Part shown: piece by piece, positions 37,881-37,892 of the stretch | How positions within the stretch are numbered: the first letter of the stretch is position 1 | Layout: each line of letters opens with the position of its first letter | Assembly: GCF_019734195.1 (NCBI RefSeq) | Contig: NZ_JAASHM010000030.1 | Span: forward strand, 1-37,892 | DNA: 37,892 nucleotides | Direction of reading: 5' to 3' | Source of the DNA: Clostridium sp. K13 | GTDB taxonomy: Bacteria; Bacillota; Clostridia; Clostridiales; Clostridiaceae | Translations under genes and position numbers: made by a program | Notes under the pieces: generated by a model | The model's input: only the letters and a program-made list of their open reading frames with translations | The model's database searches: none | Told to the model about the DNA's origin: nothing

Positions 37881-37892
37881 GGTGATAAAATG

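Noticed and set aside
37881..37892. Start of another gene at the window edge
   Set aside because: Only an RBS and ATG are visible. If the sequence is circular, the frame continues into 1-22 and stops after seven codons, so no gene can be claimed.

Overview
The window is AT-rich and carries strong AAGGAGG-type ribosome binding sites, many TTG and GTG starts, and tightly packed genes. Its proteins look like those of low-GC Firmicutes, most probably Clostridium sensu stricto. It reads as an essentially complete temperate siphovirus genome of about 38 kb that also carries a full plasmid maintenance module, so I interpret it as a phage-plasmid (a prophage kept as a circular replicon). I see no attachment site or chromosomal flank. 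Host and lifestyle are inferred from gene content only.

Layout. (1) 138-1355: an HTH protein, a small ORF and a short tyrosine recombinase. (2) 1633-21661, late genes on the plus strand: HTH/terminase-like protein, HNH endonuclease, a candidate cos region, P27-type small and large terminase, portal, ClpP-type protease, HK97-type capsid, head-tail connectors, major tail protein, tail chaperones with a -1 frameshift, tape measure, Dit, Tal, BppU-like baseplate protein, a small RHH operon with its own promoter, holin and amidase. Several intrinsic-terminator-like hairpins lie inside the late operon. (3) 21895-25054: a YdjM-like membrane protein (minus strand), an FtsK-like ATPase, a replication-relaxation protein and an unknown membrane protein. 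(4) 25130-27650: ParR and ParM (minus strand) with a centromere-like iteron region around the parM promoter, two winged-helix proteins (one the likely plasmid Rep), and an origin with two perfect DnaA boxes, six 17-bp palindromic iterons and an AT-rich stretch. (5) 27880-29390: three Xre-type regulators, an SOS-box-controlled 45-residue protein, and divergent promoters over repeated operators (the lysis/lysogeny switch). (6) 29393-34036, early genes: a cro-position microprotein, a Spo0E-like protein, replication initiator, DnaB, a winged-helix protein, YopX-like protein, SSB and small unknowns. (7) 34248-36096: a two-gene cassette (unknown protein plus Xre/M78 metallopeptidase) with its own promoter and terminator and gapped inverted repeats at its edges. 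(8) 36194-37892: small ORFs and a full-length tyrosine recombinase.

How it works together (inference): the lysogen replicates from the iteron origin under the winged-helix Rep, is segregated by ParMRC, and is kept quiet by the Xre repressor at 28879. DNA damage would relieve LexA at the 28681 promoter and make a 45-residue protein whose tail resembles the repressor's C-terminal helix, a plausible antirepressor. Early replication genes then start, followed by the late operon. The most notable accessory loci are the 34248-36096 cassette, which resembles M78-peptidase toxin-antitoxin or defence pairs, and the Spo0E-like protein, which could tie the phage to host sporulation.
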